From: Melioribacteraceae bacterium
Lineage (GTDB): Bacteria > Bacteroidota > Ignavibacteria > Ignavibacteriales > Melioribacteraceae
Reading direction: 5' to 3'
Length of the DNA stretch: 9,961 nt
Assembly (NCBI GenBank): GCA_027036655.1
Contig: JALWEC010000308.1
Location: 1-9,961, forward strand
The notes under the pieces are model-generated. The model was given only the letters and a program-made list of their open reading frames with translations, did no database searches and was not told the origin of the DNA. Position 1 is the stretch's first letter; every line of letters begins with the position of its first letter. The position numbers were made by a program, and so were the translations under genes. This document shows, one piece after another, positions 1 to 6,367 of this stretch.

Positions 1-638
1 ATCATAGACAGCATGTCGTGTAAGTTCGAAACCAAATTCTTCTGAGTTAGCATTACTCCTTTGGCATGCCCGAGAGAACCGGATGTAAAAATAATTTCAC
101 TCACCTCTTCGTCGTTAATTTCAGGAAAGATTGATTTATCAACGTTTTCTTCCGAATCAATCATTTCTTTCATAATCATAAACTTTTCGTTGGCGTCGGT
201 TTCATCCATGCAGACAAACGTTTTAATTCTTTTCAGAGCAAAATGCTCTTCCGAAAAAAGGGAAGAATATGTGTCGGAAAAAATAACGGCTTCGGCGTCG
301 GATTCATGGATAATATTTAAAATTTCGTTCTCATGTAAATTTTTATCAATCGGGACAACAACCATATTAAACGCCGTAACAGTTAAATAAGCGATAGCCC
401 ATTGAACGCGGTTTTCCCCAATCAAAGCTACGTGCGTTCGCTCTAACAACTCGGTATCTTGAAGGGCTTTGCCGAATCTTAAAACATAATCGAGGAGTTC
501 ATTATATGTAGCGCGCTTAATCGGAGTTTCCTTAATATCTTCCAAAGCAAGTTTATCGCCGAAATCCGCCGCTGAATTAATCAGCATTTCCTGAAGCGTT
601 TTGTACTGCGGAACATCAAAATATTTTATTTGCTTCAT
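1..638 (-). CDS. AMP-dependent acyl-CoA synthetase/ligase, N-terminal part (runs off the window)
   Basis: Only the first 212 codons are present; the rest lies beyond position 1. The enzyme would activate a carboxylic (probably fatty) acid with ATP to an acyl-adenylate and pass it to CoA, in the cytoplasm or at the membrane. The family-defining phosphate-binding loop is visible at residues 185-194 as TSGSLGHAKG, followed by VMLTQKNL; the usual form is TSGT[ST]GxPKG, so the conserved Pro is Ala here. Before it lie the typical N-terminal steps: a YNELLDYV-like region near residue 45 and the 'NRVQWAIAYLTVTAFNMVVVPID' region common in long-chain acyl-CoA synthetases. The start is supported by GGGAGAAG just upstream of the ATG at 638. 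The gene is divergent from the alaX-like gene. The substrate cannot be told from this fragment. Full-length family members usually have 500-650 residues. Confidence 0.9.
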   Translation of the reverse strand, partial: MKQIKYFDVPQYKTLQEMLINSAADFGDKLALEDIKETPIKRATYNELLDYVLRFGKALQDTELLERTHVALIGENRVQWAIAYLTVTAFNMVVVPIDKNLHENEILNIIHESDAEAVIFSDTYSSLFSEEHFALKRIKTFVCMDETDANEKFMIMKEMIDSEENVDKSIFPEINDEEVSEIIFTSGSLGHAKGVMLTQKNLVSNLHDMLSM

Positions 639-701
639 TTTTCTTCTCCCGATTAAAAAATTTATTTAATTTTATAAAGTTAATAAAAGTACGGATAATA
701 A

Positions 702-1145
702 ATGAAAACATACGACCCGCGCATGCATACCGCCGAACATATTTTAAACGGAACAATGGTTAAGATGTTCAATAAGGGAAGGGCTTTCAGCTCTCACGTC
801 GAAAAGAAAAAGTCCAAATGCGATTACAAAAACTTCACACGGAATTTGACGGAAGATGATATTGCCGAAATAGAAAGAAGAGTAAACGAAGTAATAAAAC
901 AAAACCTGGACGTATCGGAAAGTTTCATCCCGTTTGAAGAAGCAAAAGAAAAATTCAATCTCTCCCGTCTTCCCGAGGGAGAATACGATGAAATCAGGAT
1001 CATCAAAGTCGGCAATTACGACGCTTGCCCTTGCATCGGTAGCCATGTTAAAAACACTTCCGAAATAGGCGAGTTCAAAATCACATCCGCTAATTTCAAT
1101 AACGGAATTTTAAGAGTCAGATTTAAGTTACGCGCAAATGACTAA
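702..1145 (+). CDS. AlaX-like trans-editing protein (AlaRS/ThrRS second additional domain)
   Basis: This 147-aa protein is a stand-alone version of the zinc-dependent editing domain of alanyl- and threonyl-tRNA synthetases. Such AlaX-type proteins hydrolyse mischarged tRNA (classically Ser- or Gly-tRNA-Ala) in the cytosol. The zinc site is complete: HTAEH gives His9 and His13, and CPCIGSH gives Cys111 and His115 of the CxxxH motif. The NFTRNLTEDDIAEIERRVNE-like stretch around residues 44-63 and the final strands (GEFKITSANF...LRVRFKL) fit the SAD fold. It lacks an N-terminal AlaRS beta-barrel domain, so it is a short-form AlaX. Which mischarged tRNA it edits cannot be decided from sequence. 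No clear Shine-Dalgarno precedes the ATG. Its last 8 bases overlap the next gene, which suggests translational coupling. Confidence 0.88.
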   Translation: MKTYDPRMHTAEHILNGTMVKMFNKGRAFSSHVEKKKSKCDYKNFTRNLTEDDIAEIERRVNEVIKQNLDVSESFIPFEEAKEKFNLSRLPEGEYDEIRIIKVGNYDACPCIGSHVKNTSEIGEFKITSANFNNGILRVRFKLRAND

Positions 1146-1776
1146 GTTATCGAGCATAGTTTTATTAATAATTTCGATAAGTATAACTTCAACCTATTTC
1201 GGACAAGAAAATAAAATGGAAAACAAAAATGTCGCAATCGATTCGCAGATGACGCTTAAAGAAGCGCTTGCCGGATTAACAATTCCTCACGAAATCAGAG
1301 AACAGCTTACTCTAATAAATGTAAAATATTACGGCTTCGACGGGAAAATTCACTCGGGAGAATTAGTAGTAAATAAAAGAGTTGAGAAAAATATTGAATC
1401 AATATTCATGAAACTTCTTTCTATCAAGTTCCCTATTGAAAGAGTTGTTCCAATATCCAAGTATAACTGGGACGATGAAAAATCGATGCAGGCCAACAAT
1501 ACTTCGGCGTTTAACTACCGCGTTATCAAAGGGACAAAACGTTTGTCAAAGCATTCCTACGGACTTGCAATTGATGTAAATCCGCTGCTTAATCCTTATG
1601 TTAAGAAAAATTCCGTTGAGCCTGAAGGCGCGGTTTACAATCCCAAAATTCCGGGAACGATAACCGCGGAATCACAAGTAGTAAAAATCTTTAAAAGCTA
1701 CGGCTGGAGCTGGGGCGGCGATTGGCGTAAAGGAAAAGATTACCAGCATTTTGAGTTTGACATTACAAAAAAATAA
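1138..1776 (+). CDS. Exported M15-family D,D-peptidase (VanY/Ply500-like)
   Basis: A 212-aa zinc peptidase predicted to cut D-Ala-containing peptide stems or cross-links of peptidoglycan outside the cytoplasmic membrane. The N-terminus has a hydrophobic export signal (residues about 5-19, SSIVLLIISISITST), which may be a signal peptide or an uncleaved anchor. The catalytic domain occupies roughly residues 60-210. The zinc motif SKHSYGLAID gives His139 and Asp146 (SxHxxGxAxD), and DYQHFE gives the third ligand His204, with Asp201 in the place of the catalytic acid; WSWGGDW just before it is typical of this family. Translation starts inside the end of the alaX-like gene (8-nt overlap), so the two are probably co-transcribed although their functions look unrelated. 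A degraded hairpin repeat follows the stop. Confidence 0.88.
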   Translation: MTKLSSIVLLIISISITSTYFGQENKMENKNVAIDSQMTLKEALAGLTIPHEIREQLTLINVKYYGFDGKIHSGELVVNKRVEKNIESIFMKLLSIKFPIERVVPISKYNWDDEKSMQANNTSAFNYRVIKGTKRLSKHSYGLAIDVNPLLNPYVKKNSVEPEGAVYNPKIPGTITAESQVVKIFKSYGWSWGGDWRKGKDYQHFEFDITKK

Positions 1777-1783
1777 ATTTAAC

Positions 1784-1806
1784 CAAACCTCCAAGGTTTT
1801 AAAAAC
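1784..1806. repeat. Half copy of the hairpin repeat found whole at 2691-2724
   Basis: These 23 bases are identical to 2691-2713. The left arm AAACCTCCAAGGTTTT is intact, but the right arm is replaced by unrelated sequence (TGCGTATG...), so it can no longer form the hairpin. It lies 7 bases after the stop of the M15 gene. With the intact copy it forms a direct repeat bracketing the MITE-like element and mazEF. Confidence 0.75.
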
Positions 1807-1844
1807 TGCGTATGTTTAATAGAATGCTTTACATAACCCAATTT

Positions 1845-1989
1845 ATTTGTCATTCTGAATAAAGCGAAGCGGAATGAAGAATCTCAAAACTGGTAATTAC
1901 ACCGAATTTAGAGATATTTCGGACGGCTTCCACCTTCGCCCCCGACGAAAAGCGGTCGGGGTAAACGTGGCGAACTCAATATGACAAAT
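1845..1989. repeat. MITE-like non-coding inverted-repeat element, about 145 bp
   Basis: The ends are imperfect inverted repeats: ATTTGTCATTCTGAA at 1845-1859 against ATTTGTCATATTGAG (reverse complement of the bases ending at 1989). A second, inner imperfect pair follows (GAAGAATCTC near 1876-1885 against GAGATATTTC near 1911-1920). A nested hairpin has a perfect 7-bp stem, CCCCGAC (1940-1946) and GTCGGGG (1955-1961), with an 8-base loop. No coding capacity is evident. The terminal wording resembles a dispersed intergenic repeat that I recall from many Bacteroidota/Ignavibacteriota genomes; this is recognition from memory. Clear target-site duplications are not visible. Confidence 0.6.
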
Positions 1990-2042
1990 TTAGTTATGCA
2001 AAGGTTTCTAATATTCATAAAGTATTTTATCTTATAACAAAT

Positions 2043-2075
2043 TTGACTTTCCCCAGAGAAGTAATTACATTGTAA
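2043..2075 (+). promoter_or_regulatory. Candidate mazEF promoter with overlapping palindromic operator
   Basis: A sigma70-like pair is visible: -35 TTGACT at 2043-2048, a 17-bp spacer, and -10 TACATT at 2066-2071. The -10 lies inside a perfect 11-bp palindrome TTACA-T-TGTAA (2065-2075). The start of transcription would be about 20 bases before the mazE ATG. MazE-type antitoxins repress their own promoters, so a site covering the -10 is a natural operator; binding itself is inferred. AAAGG at 2085-2089, 8 bases before the ATG, is a plausible ribosome-binding site. Confidence 0.45.
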
Positions 2076-2097
2076 CCACAAAAGAAAGGTCTGAAAT

Positions 2098-2355
2098 ATG
2101 ATTACAAAAGTAGTTAAAATAGGAAATTCAAGAGGAATTCGTCTGCCCAAATCAGTAATTGAACAAAGCGGAATTAAGGAAACTGTCGAATTAAAAATTC
2201 AAGACTCCCGTATTATTATTACGCCCGTATCGGAAAGAAGAAAAAACTGGGATTTCGCATTTAAAGAGATGCATCAAAACAAAGACGATGTACTGTTAGA
2301 CAATGAGGAACTTTCGAACCGGTCTTCGTGGGACGATAAAGAATGGACATGGTAA
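2098..2355 (+). CDS. mazE: MazE-like antitoxin (AbrB/SpoVT swapped-hairpin DNA-binding protein)
   Basis: An 85-aa antitoxin that should neutralise the MazF-type toxin encoded next to it and repress their shared promoter. Residues 1-45 form the AbrB/MazE DNA-binding domain: TKVVKIGNSRGIRLPKSVIE is the classic pattern, followed by the VELKIQDSRIIITP strands. The C-terminal tail (about residues 48-85) is charged and disordered-looking and ends in WDDKEWTW, an acidic, tryptophan-rich tail of the kind that wraps around the toxin in PemI/MazE antitoxins. The gene overlaps the toxin start by 13 bases, the usual order and coupling for type II modules. A promoter and palindrome lie directly upstream. 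Confidence 0.9.
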   Translation: MITKVVKIGNSRGIRLPKSVIEQSGIKETVELKIQDSRIIITPVSERRKNWDFAFKEMHQNKDDVLLDNEELSNRSSWDDKEWTW

Positions 2356-2678
2356 AAGAGTTCTTAAGATATGACGTTTACCTTGTAAACTTAGACCCGA
2401 CAATCGGGAAGGAAATAAAGAAAACCCGTCCATGCGTAATTATTTCCCCTGATGAGATGAACATAAACATACGGACATTAATTGTCGCCCCTTTAACTTC
2501 CACAATAAGAAACTATCCCACAAGAATAAACTGTAAAGTGCAGGGGAAACAAGGTCAAATTGTTTTGGATCAAATACGAACCGTTGACAAAAAAAGATTA
2601 GGTAAGAAAATCGGAAGAATCAGCAAAAGCGCCCGGCTCAAAATGCACAGCGTATTAATAGAAATGTTCACTAAATAA
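2343..2678 (+). CDS. mazF: MazF/PemK-family mRNA interferase toxin
   Basis: A 111-aa ribosome-independent endoribonuclease that cuts mRNA at short specific sequences and arrests growth when the antitoxin is lost. Family landmarks are clear: DVYLVNLDPTIGKEIKKTRPCVIISPD at residues 11-37, IVAPLTST at 47-54, and GQIVLDQIRTVDKKRL at 71-86. Arg29 (of KTRP) and Thr52 (of APLTS) occupy the positions of the catalytic Arg25 and Thr48 of Bacillus subtilis MazF, so the toxin looks active. Two start codons are possible, at 2343 and in frame at 2349; both lie inside the mazE end and no Shine-Dalgarno decides between them. The cleavage sequence cannot be predicted here. The gene converges on the aldehyde dehydrogenase gene. 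Confidence 0.92.
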   Translation: MDMVKEFLRYDVYLVNLDPTIGKEIKKTRPCVIISPDEMNINIRTLIVAPLTSTIRNYPTRINCKVQGKQGQIVLDQIRTVDKKRLGKKIGRISKSARLKMHSVLIEMFTK

Positions 2679-2690
2679 CCGGCTTTTAAA

Positions 2691-2724
2691 CAAACCTCCA
2701 AGGTTTTAAAAACCTTGGAGGTTT
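2691..2724. repeat. Perfect hairpin repeat between the convergent mazF and ALDH7 genes
   Basis: AAACCTCCAAGGTTTT (2692-2707) is followed, after a single A, by its exact reverse complement (2709-2724), giving 16 bp per arm. It sits 13 bases after mazF and 19 bases before the end of the minus-strand ALDH gene. It may act as a two-way transcription end, but there is no U-tract on either side beyond short T/A runs, so I call it a repeat rather than a proven intrinsic terminator. Its left half recurs at 1784-1806. Confidence 0.75.
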
Positions 2725-2743
2725 AAGAAATATTACTTTTGAA

Positions 2744-4276
2744 TCAAATATCGAACTTAATACCTTGCGCAAGCGGCAAAGTTGTGCCGTAGTTGATTGT
2801 GTTTGTCTGGCGTCTCATATAAGCTTTCCAAGCGTCGGATCCTGATTCTCTTCCGCCGCCGGTGTGTTTTTCACCGCCAAACGCGCCGCCGATTTCCGCG
2901 CCGGAAGTGCCGATATTAACGTTGGCTATTCCACAGTCCGAACCTTCAGCCGAAAGAAACATCTCGGCTTCTCTTAAGTTGTTTGTGAAAATCGCAGATG
3001 AAAGTCCCTGAACGACATTGTTGTGAAGTTCAATCGCGTTTTTAACGTCGCCTTTGTATTTAATCAAATAGAGAATCGGAGCAAATGTTTCTTCCTGAAC
3101 GATTTCATAATGATTTTCCGCTTCGCACAATGCGGGGCGCACATAACAGCCGGATTCGTAACCTTCGCCTTCAAGGACTTCCCCGCCGAAAAGAACTTTT
3201 CCGCCTTCTTTTTCAAGACGTTTTAACGCGTCCTTAAATAAAGCGACCGCGGCTTTATCGGTAAGTGGACCAACGTGGTTGTTTTCGTCAAGCGGATTTC
3301 CGATTTTTAATTTCGAGTAAGCGTCAATCAACGAATTTTTAACTTTATCGTAAATATCTTCATGAACGATTAATCTTCTCGTTGTTGTGCAGCGCTGACC
3401 CGCCGTTCCAACCGCGCCGAAAACGATTGCCGGAATCGCCATTTTCAAATCGGCTTCCGGAGTCATGATAATTGCATTGTTTCCGCCGAGTTCGAGAATG
3501 GTTTTGCCGAAACGTTTTGCGACAGTCTGCGCTGCGTGGCGACCAATATCAATCGAGCCTGTTATCGATACCAGCGGAATTCTTTCATCGTTTAATAATT
3601 TTTCGCCGACTGAAGAACCTTTTCCCACGACAAGCGAGAACAAACCTTCCGGCAGATTATTTTCTTTAATTACATTTGCAATAATCTTTTGAACGGCAAT
3701 TGCCGAAAGAGGAACTTTAGAAGACGGCTTCCAGAGATTTGCGTCGCCGGCTACTGTTGCGAGCATTGCGTTCCAAGCCCAAACCGCAACAGGGAAATTA
3801 AACGCAGTAATAATTCCGACAATCCCGAGCGGATGATATTGATCGTACATTCTGTGCTGAGGTCTTTCCGATTGCATCGTAAAACCGTAAAGCTGACGCG
3901 ACTGACCGACGGCAAAATCACAAATATCAATCATTTCTTGAACTTCGCCCAAACCTTCCTGATGCGATTTTCCCATTTCGTAGGAAACGAGCGAACCGAG
4001 CGGCTCCTTGTACTTACGCAGTTCCAAACCTATTTGGCGCACAATCTCGCCTCTCTTAGGCGCGGGAACTGTTCTCCAATACTTAAAAGCTTCCTGTGAC
4101 TTTTCAACGATTTTATCGTAATCCTCTTTAGACGCAAGATAAACGCTTGCAATAAATTTTCCGTCAACCGGAGAATAAATATTCAGCTCGCCTGCGTCGG
4201 TTGTCGTAACCCAGTCGAGACCGGTTGAAGAACCGAAGTTCTTTTCTTCAATTCCTAATTCTTTTAAGAAATCCAT
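2744..4276 (-). CDS. ALDH7-family alpha-aminoadipic semialdehyde dehydrogenase
   Basis: A 510-aa cytosolic enzyme that should oxidise alpha-aminoadipate semialdehyde (in equilibrium with piperideine-6-carboxylate) to 2-aminoadipate with NAD+, the last step of the saccharopine pathway. ALDH landmarks: Asn160 in AFNFP, Lys183 in WKPS, the general base Glu262 in LELGGNN, and the nucleophile Cys296 in GQRCTTTRR. Features specific to family 7 (antiquitin) are the [15 protein letters not shown] wording, Arg295 just before the catalytic Cys, the EGLGEVQE segment near residue 107, and the C-terminal [15 protein letters not shown] loop (456-470), which matches the aminoadipate-carboxylate anchoring loop described for human ALDH7A1. 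The length is typical. AAGGAAGAG ends 4 bases before the ATG. It lies downstream of the lysine-ketoglutarate reductase gene on the same strand with a 110-bp gap, supporting the lysine role. Confidence 0.92.
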   Translation of the reverse strand: MDFLKELGIEEKNFGSSTGLDWVTTTDAGELNIYSPVDGKFIASVYLASKEDYDKIVEKSQEAFKYWRTVPAPKRGEIVRQIGLELRKYKEPLGSLVSYEMGKSHQEGLGEVQEMIDICDFAVGQSRQLYGFTMQSERPQHRMYDQYHPLGIVGIITAFNFPVAVWAWNAMLATVAGDANLWKPSSKVPLSAIAVQKIIANVIKENNLPEGLFSLVVGKGSSVGEKLLNDERIPLVSITGSIDIGRHAAQTVAKRFGKTILELGGNNAIIMTPEADLKMAIPAIVFGAVGTAGQRCTTTRRLIVHEDIYDKVKNSLIDAYSKLKIGNPLDENNHVGPLTDKAAVALFKDALKRLEKEGGKVLFGGEVLEGEGYESGCYVRPALCEAENHYEIVQEETFAPILYLIKYKGDVKNAIELHNNVVQGLSSAIFTNNLREAEMFLSAEGSDCGIANVNIGTSGAEIGGAFGGEKHTGGGRESGSDAWKAYMRRQTNTINYGTTLPLAQGIKFDI

Positions 4277-4330
4277 TTTTCTCTTCCTTATTTTGTATTT
4301 GATTAATTTCTAAATTAACTTGAAACTTTA

Positions 4331-4364
4331 TTCTTTATCTCAATTGAAGTCAATCGATAAAGAA
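4331..4364. repeat. 34-bp inverted repeat between the lysine-reductase and ALDH7 genes
   Basis: TTCTTTATC (4331-4339) and GATAAAGAA (4356-4364) are perfect 9-bp arms. Between them ATTGA-AG-TCAAT (4343-4354) adds an inner 5-bp pairing. It lies 54-87 bases upstream of the ALDH7 start and 22 bases past the upstream gene's stop. It could be an RNA stem-loop tuning expression between the two genes, or a dyad operator for ALDH7. A strong T-run is missing, so a classic intrinsic terminator is less likely. Confidence 0.5.
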
Positions 4365-4386
4365 AAAGTTCCGTTTTTAACAACAA

Positions 4387-5685
4387 TTATTTTTTTAAAA
4401 ACTCATTCAGATATTTATAATCCGGGGTTAACTCCCCTTTGTAAACAACGACCGCGCGTTTAATTTCGGGCGGAAGATTTATCTCCTCAAAGCTCATTTC
4501 GTAATCGGCATTAACTATGCCGGGCACAAAAGGTTCAAGAGCGTCGCCGAATGCGATGGAGCTGTCTTTCGGTAATTCCGTAGGCAGGTTGTCAACCGCC
4601 AAGTTTACGATTCCTTCTCCCTCGTATCCGTCCGTAAACGAATCATCTTTCGGATTATAAACGTATCCGGGAATGTCGGGTTCGGTCGCCTTATATGTTA
4701 TTTCCACTCCGCCGTTAATATCGCAGCTGATATCCTGAATCAGTTGCAAACGCATTTTTCCGAAGTTTTCCTTCAAAAATTTTTTACTTACAATTCTCGG
4801 ATATTTTTCATCCCAATAAACCGCGTTTACCAGCACGGACAGATTAATTAAATATTTTTCAAATATCGGAGCGTATTTTTCGGGATTCTTGTAATAATCG
4901 AGAAGTTCAAACGGTTGAGATTTATCTTTCGGTTCAACCATATTTTCCTCTTTGAAAACCACTTTGAAAATTCCCTTCCTTTTTTCATCTACAACTGTTT
5001 GAATTTCTTCGGGCGTAATTTCCTCGACGGGCAGAATATCCAATATTTCCTGCGCGCCTTTGGAAACATTTCCATAACCGGTAAACCCGAAAATGTAAGG
5101 AGCAAATTCATCAGGCAAATCGGAGATTTTTAATTCGTCGGCAAGTTTTTGAACATCCTCTTTCGCATGATTTACCTCTCCGTAGGAGTAGGACGGTTTA
5201 ACGTGCAAGAACGGAGTTTCATAGCCGAGATGCTTTAGCCTTTCTCCGTAAATATGAAGCGCGTCAATCATTCCCGCAAGTCCGGCAAAACGCCCGAAGA
5301 AGACAAGCCGGCGTCCTTTTTCATCTTTAATTTCTTCATAGTCAATTAAGGTGCAATTCAAATCAAGCAGCTTTTGCAACAACGGCATATTGTAGGACTG
5401 CCCTTTAATCGTGTGAGAAAAAAACATGTAAGTTTTATTTTCATCTAACAGCTTAATCGGAATTTCCTTAACTGCAAAAATAAAAGGAGCGCGATTTATG
5501 TTTTCGTCAATCTCCGCTCCCGCTTCTCTGAACTCATCATCCGCAAACGCTCTTCTTTCAAAGGGCTGGACAATAAAGTCAATATTATCTTTTTCTTTTA
5601 ATTCTTTAACGTGTTTCGGCGTAAGAGGAACTCTTCTTTCCCAAATATTCTTATCTTCCCTTCTTAATCCAACAAGTTTTTCCAT
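4387..5685 (-). CDS. Monofunctional lysine-ketoglutarate reductase (saccharopine-forming, AlaDH/PNT fold)
   Basis: A 432-aa cytosolic enzyme predicted to condense L-lysine with 2-oxoglutarate using NADPH, giving saccharopine, the first step of lysine breakdown. It matches the LKR half of plant and animal LKR/SDH proteins: VGLRRED...WERRVPLTPKHV at residues 5-26, FFSHTIKGQ at 88-96, RFAGLAGM at 132-139, and a Rossmann nucleotide loop GYGNVSKGAQEI at 203-214. It ends after the LKR region, so the C-terminal saccharopine dehydrogenase half is absent. The start at 5685 is chosen because GAGG (complement of 5692-5695) lies 6 bases upstream; an in-frame ATG at 5697 overlaps that Shine-Dalgarno and has none of its own. 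The exact reaction is inferred from LKR resemblance and the ALDH7 partner; other members of the alanine dehydrogenase/saccharopine dehydrogenase fold are possible. Confidence 0.85.
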   Translation of the reverse strand: MEKLVGLRREDKNIWERRVPLTPKHVKELKEKDNIDFIVQPFERRAFADDEFREAGAEIDENINRAPFIFAVKEIPIKLLDENKTYMFFSHTIKGQSYNMPLLQKLLDLNCTLIDYEEIKDEKGRRLVFFGRFAGLAGMIDALHIYGERLKHLGYETPFLHVKPSYSYGEVNHAKEDVQKLADELKISDLPDEFAPYIFGFTGYGNVSKGAQEILDILPVEEITPEEIQTVVDEKRKGIFKVVFKEENMVEPKDKSQPFELLDYYKNPEKYAPIFEKYLINLSVLVNAVYWDEKYPRIVSKKFLKENFGKMRLQLIQDISCDINGGVEITYKATEPDIPGYVYNPKDDSFTDGYEGEGIVNLAVDNLPTELPKDSSIAFGDALEPFVPGIVNADYEMSFEEINLPPEIKRAVVVYKGELTPDYKYLNEFLKK

Positions 5686-5816
5686 AAGTAACCTCATTTT
5701 TCAATAATAATTTTAATCAAGATTTATAATATAAATAGAGGGGAAAGAATTCTCCACATTTAAATTTATCCGATGCAAGATAATTCGGGAAAACTCGCCG
5801 AAAAATTAAAATAGCG

Positions 5817-5840
5817 GTAAAAGTTTTACAAAAGTTTTGG
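5817..5840. promoter_or_regulatory. Tandem 11-bp repeat upstream of the lysine-ketoglutarate reductase gene
   Basis: AAAAGTTTT occurs at 5819-5827 and again at 5830-5838, exactly 11 bp apart, about one helical turn. The first copy extends into a perfect 13-bp palindrome, GTAAAA-G-TTTTAC (5817-5829). It lies about 130-150 bp upstream of the start codon at 5685. A regulator-binding site is possible but is inference; AT-rich spacers produce such patterns by chance too. Confidence 0.25.
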
Positions 5841-6330
5841 AAATCAGCAATTCAGAGGAAAAAATAAGTATTGTACAAATAAAGATTTTCATATAAGCTC
5901 GTACTCTTCTGTAGCAACAGAATTGATGTTGAGTTTTATTCCATTTATTACTGAAATATATTCTTCATCTTCATTTTTGCTTTTCATCCTTTTCGATTTA
6001 TGTGGATTATTCTTTGCTTTTGAGCAATTACGGTGGTTTGTGCTTCTGTCGCTCGAGAGCATATTACAACTTTCAGATATGTTTATTCCTCTCTCTTTTA
6101 GTTTGTTTATCATTTCATCAATAGTTAAGCCAATTTTGAGTTTTATTTTAACACTTCGATTCCTACCGTCTGTCTGCCTATTACCTTCATTTGCTCCTTC
6201 TATTTACCCGAAAAATATTTCCCAAGGTCCTTGAAATTTCTTGTTTTTCATACGATTATTTTTTGCGCTGAATCGCCGATTCTAACTTGTTAATCTCTTA
6301 AAGATTAAATAACTTATTTATTGTGATTTT

Positions 6331-6338
6331 TAAGTTTG
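6331..6338 (+). promoter_or_regulatory. Possible Bacteroidota-type -7 box
   Basis: TAAGTTTG fits the TAnnTTTG consensus of the main Bacteroidota promoter and is placed so that transcription would begin some 20-25 bases before the ATG at 6368. No good upstream TTG box at the usual distance is visible, and it is not certain that this organism uses that promoter type. Confidence 0.3.
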
Positions 6339-6367
6339 AATGCCATATTACGAAATCCGGAGATTAG

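Larger units (their letters stand above)
5686..6367. other. 682-bp AT-rich spacer without a convincing gene
   Basis: This is the region between the minus-strand lysine genes and the plus-strand small membrane protein, so it should hold two divergent promoters. A tandem 11-bp repeat lies at 5819-5840. Two further dyads are GAATCG-C-CGATTC (6270-6282) and TTAATCT-CTTAA-AGATTAA (6290-6308). A minus-strand frame stays open from 6200 to 5889, and a hydrophobic plus-strand frame overlaps it; neither has a recognisable domain or good start signal. The codon composition here is visibly more AT-rich than in the flanking genes. A decayed gene is possible. Confidence 0.5.

Noticed and set aside
61..390. 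Plus-strand open frame of 109 codons
   Set aside because: It lies fully inside the minus-strand acyl-CoA synthetase gene, which has a clear family motif and Shine-Dalgarno; this frame shows no domain.
744..1046. Minus-strand open frame opposite the alaX-like gene
   Set aside because: Antisense shadow of a gene with a full zinc motif; low-complexity Phe-rich product.
1908..2150. Minus-strand 80-codon frame
   Set aside because: It crosses the MITE-like element and the mazE start; no start signal or domain.
2691..2724. Standard Rho-independent terminator
   Set aside because: The stem is perfect but no T-run follows on either strand, and the sequence recurs as a repeat; kept as a repeat with possible terminator function.
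3023..4099. Several plus-strand frames within the ALDH7 gene
   Set aside because: All are antisense shadows of an intact 510-residue dehydrogenase with its catalytic residues.
5686..5697. Start of the lysine-reductase gene at 5697
   Set aside because: That ATG overlaps the GAGG that serves the ATG at 5685 and has no Shine-Dalgarno of its own; homologous LKR sequences begin at about the later Met.
4915..5707. Two plus-strand frames opposite the lysine-reductase gene
   Set aside because: Antisense shadows without domains or ribosome-binding sites.
5923..6234. Plus-strand hydrophobic 103-codon frame resembling a membrane protein
   Set aside because: Hydrophobicity follows from T-rich sequence; no Shine-Dalgarno, irregular helices and Ser/Phe-rich low complexity.
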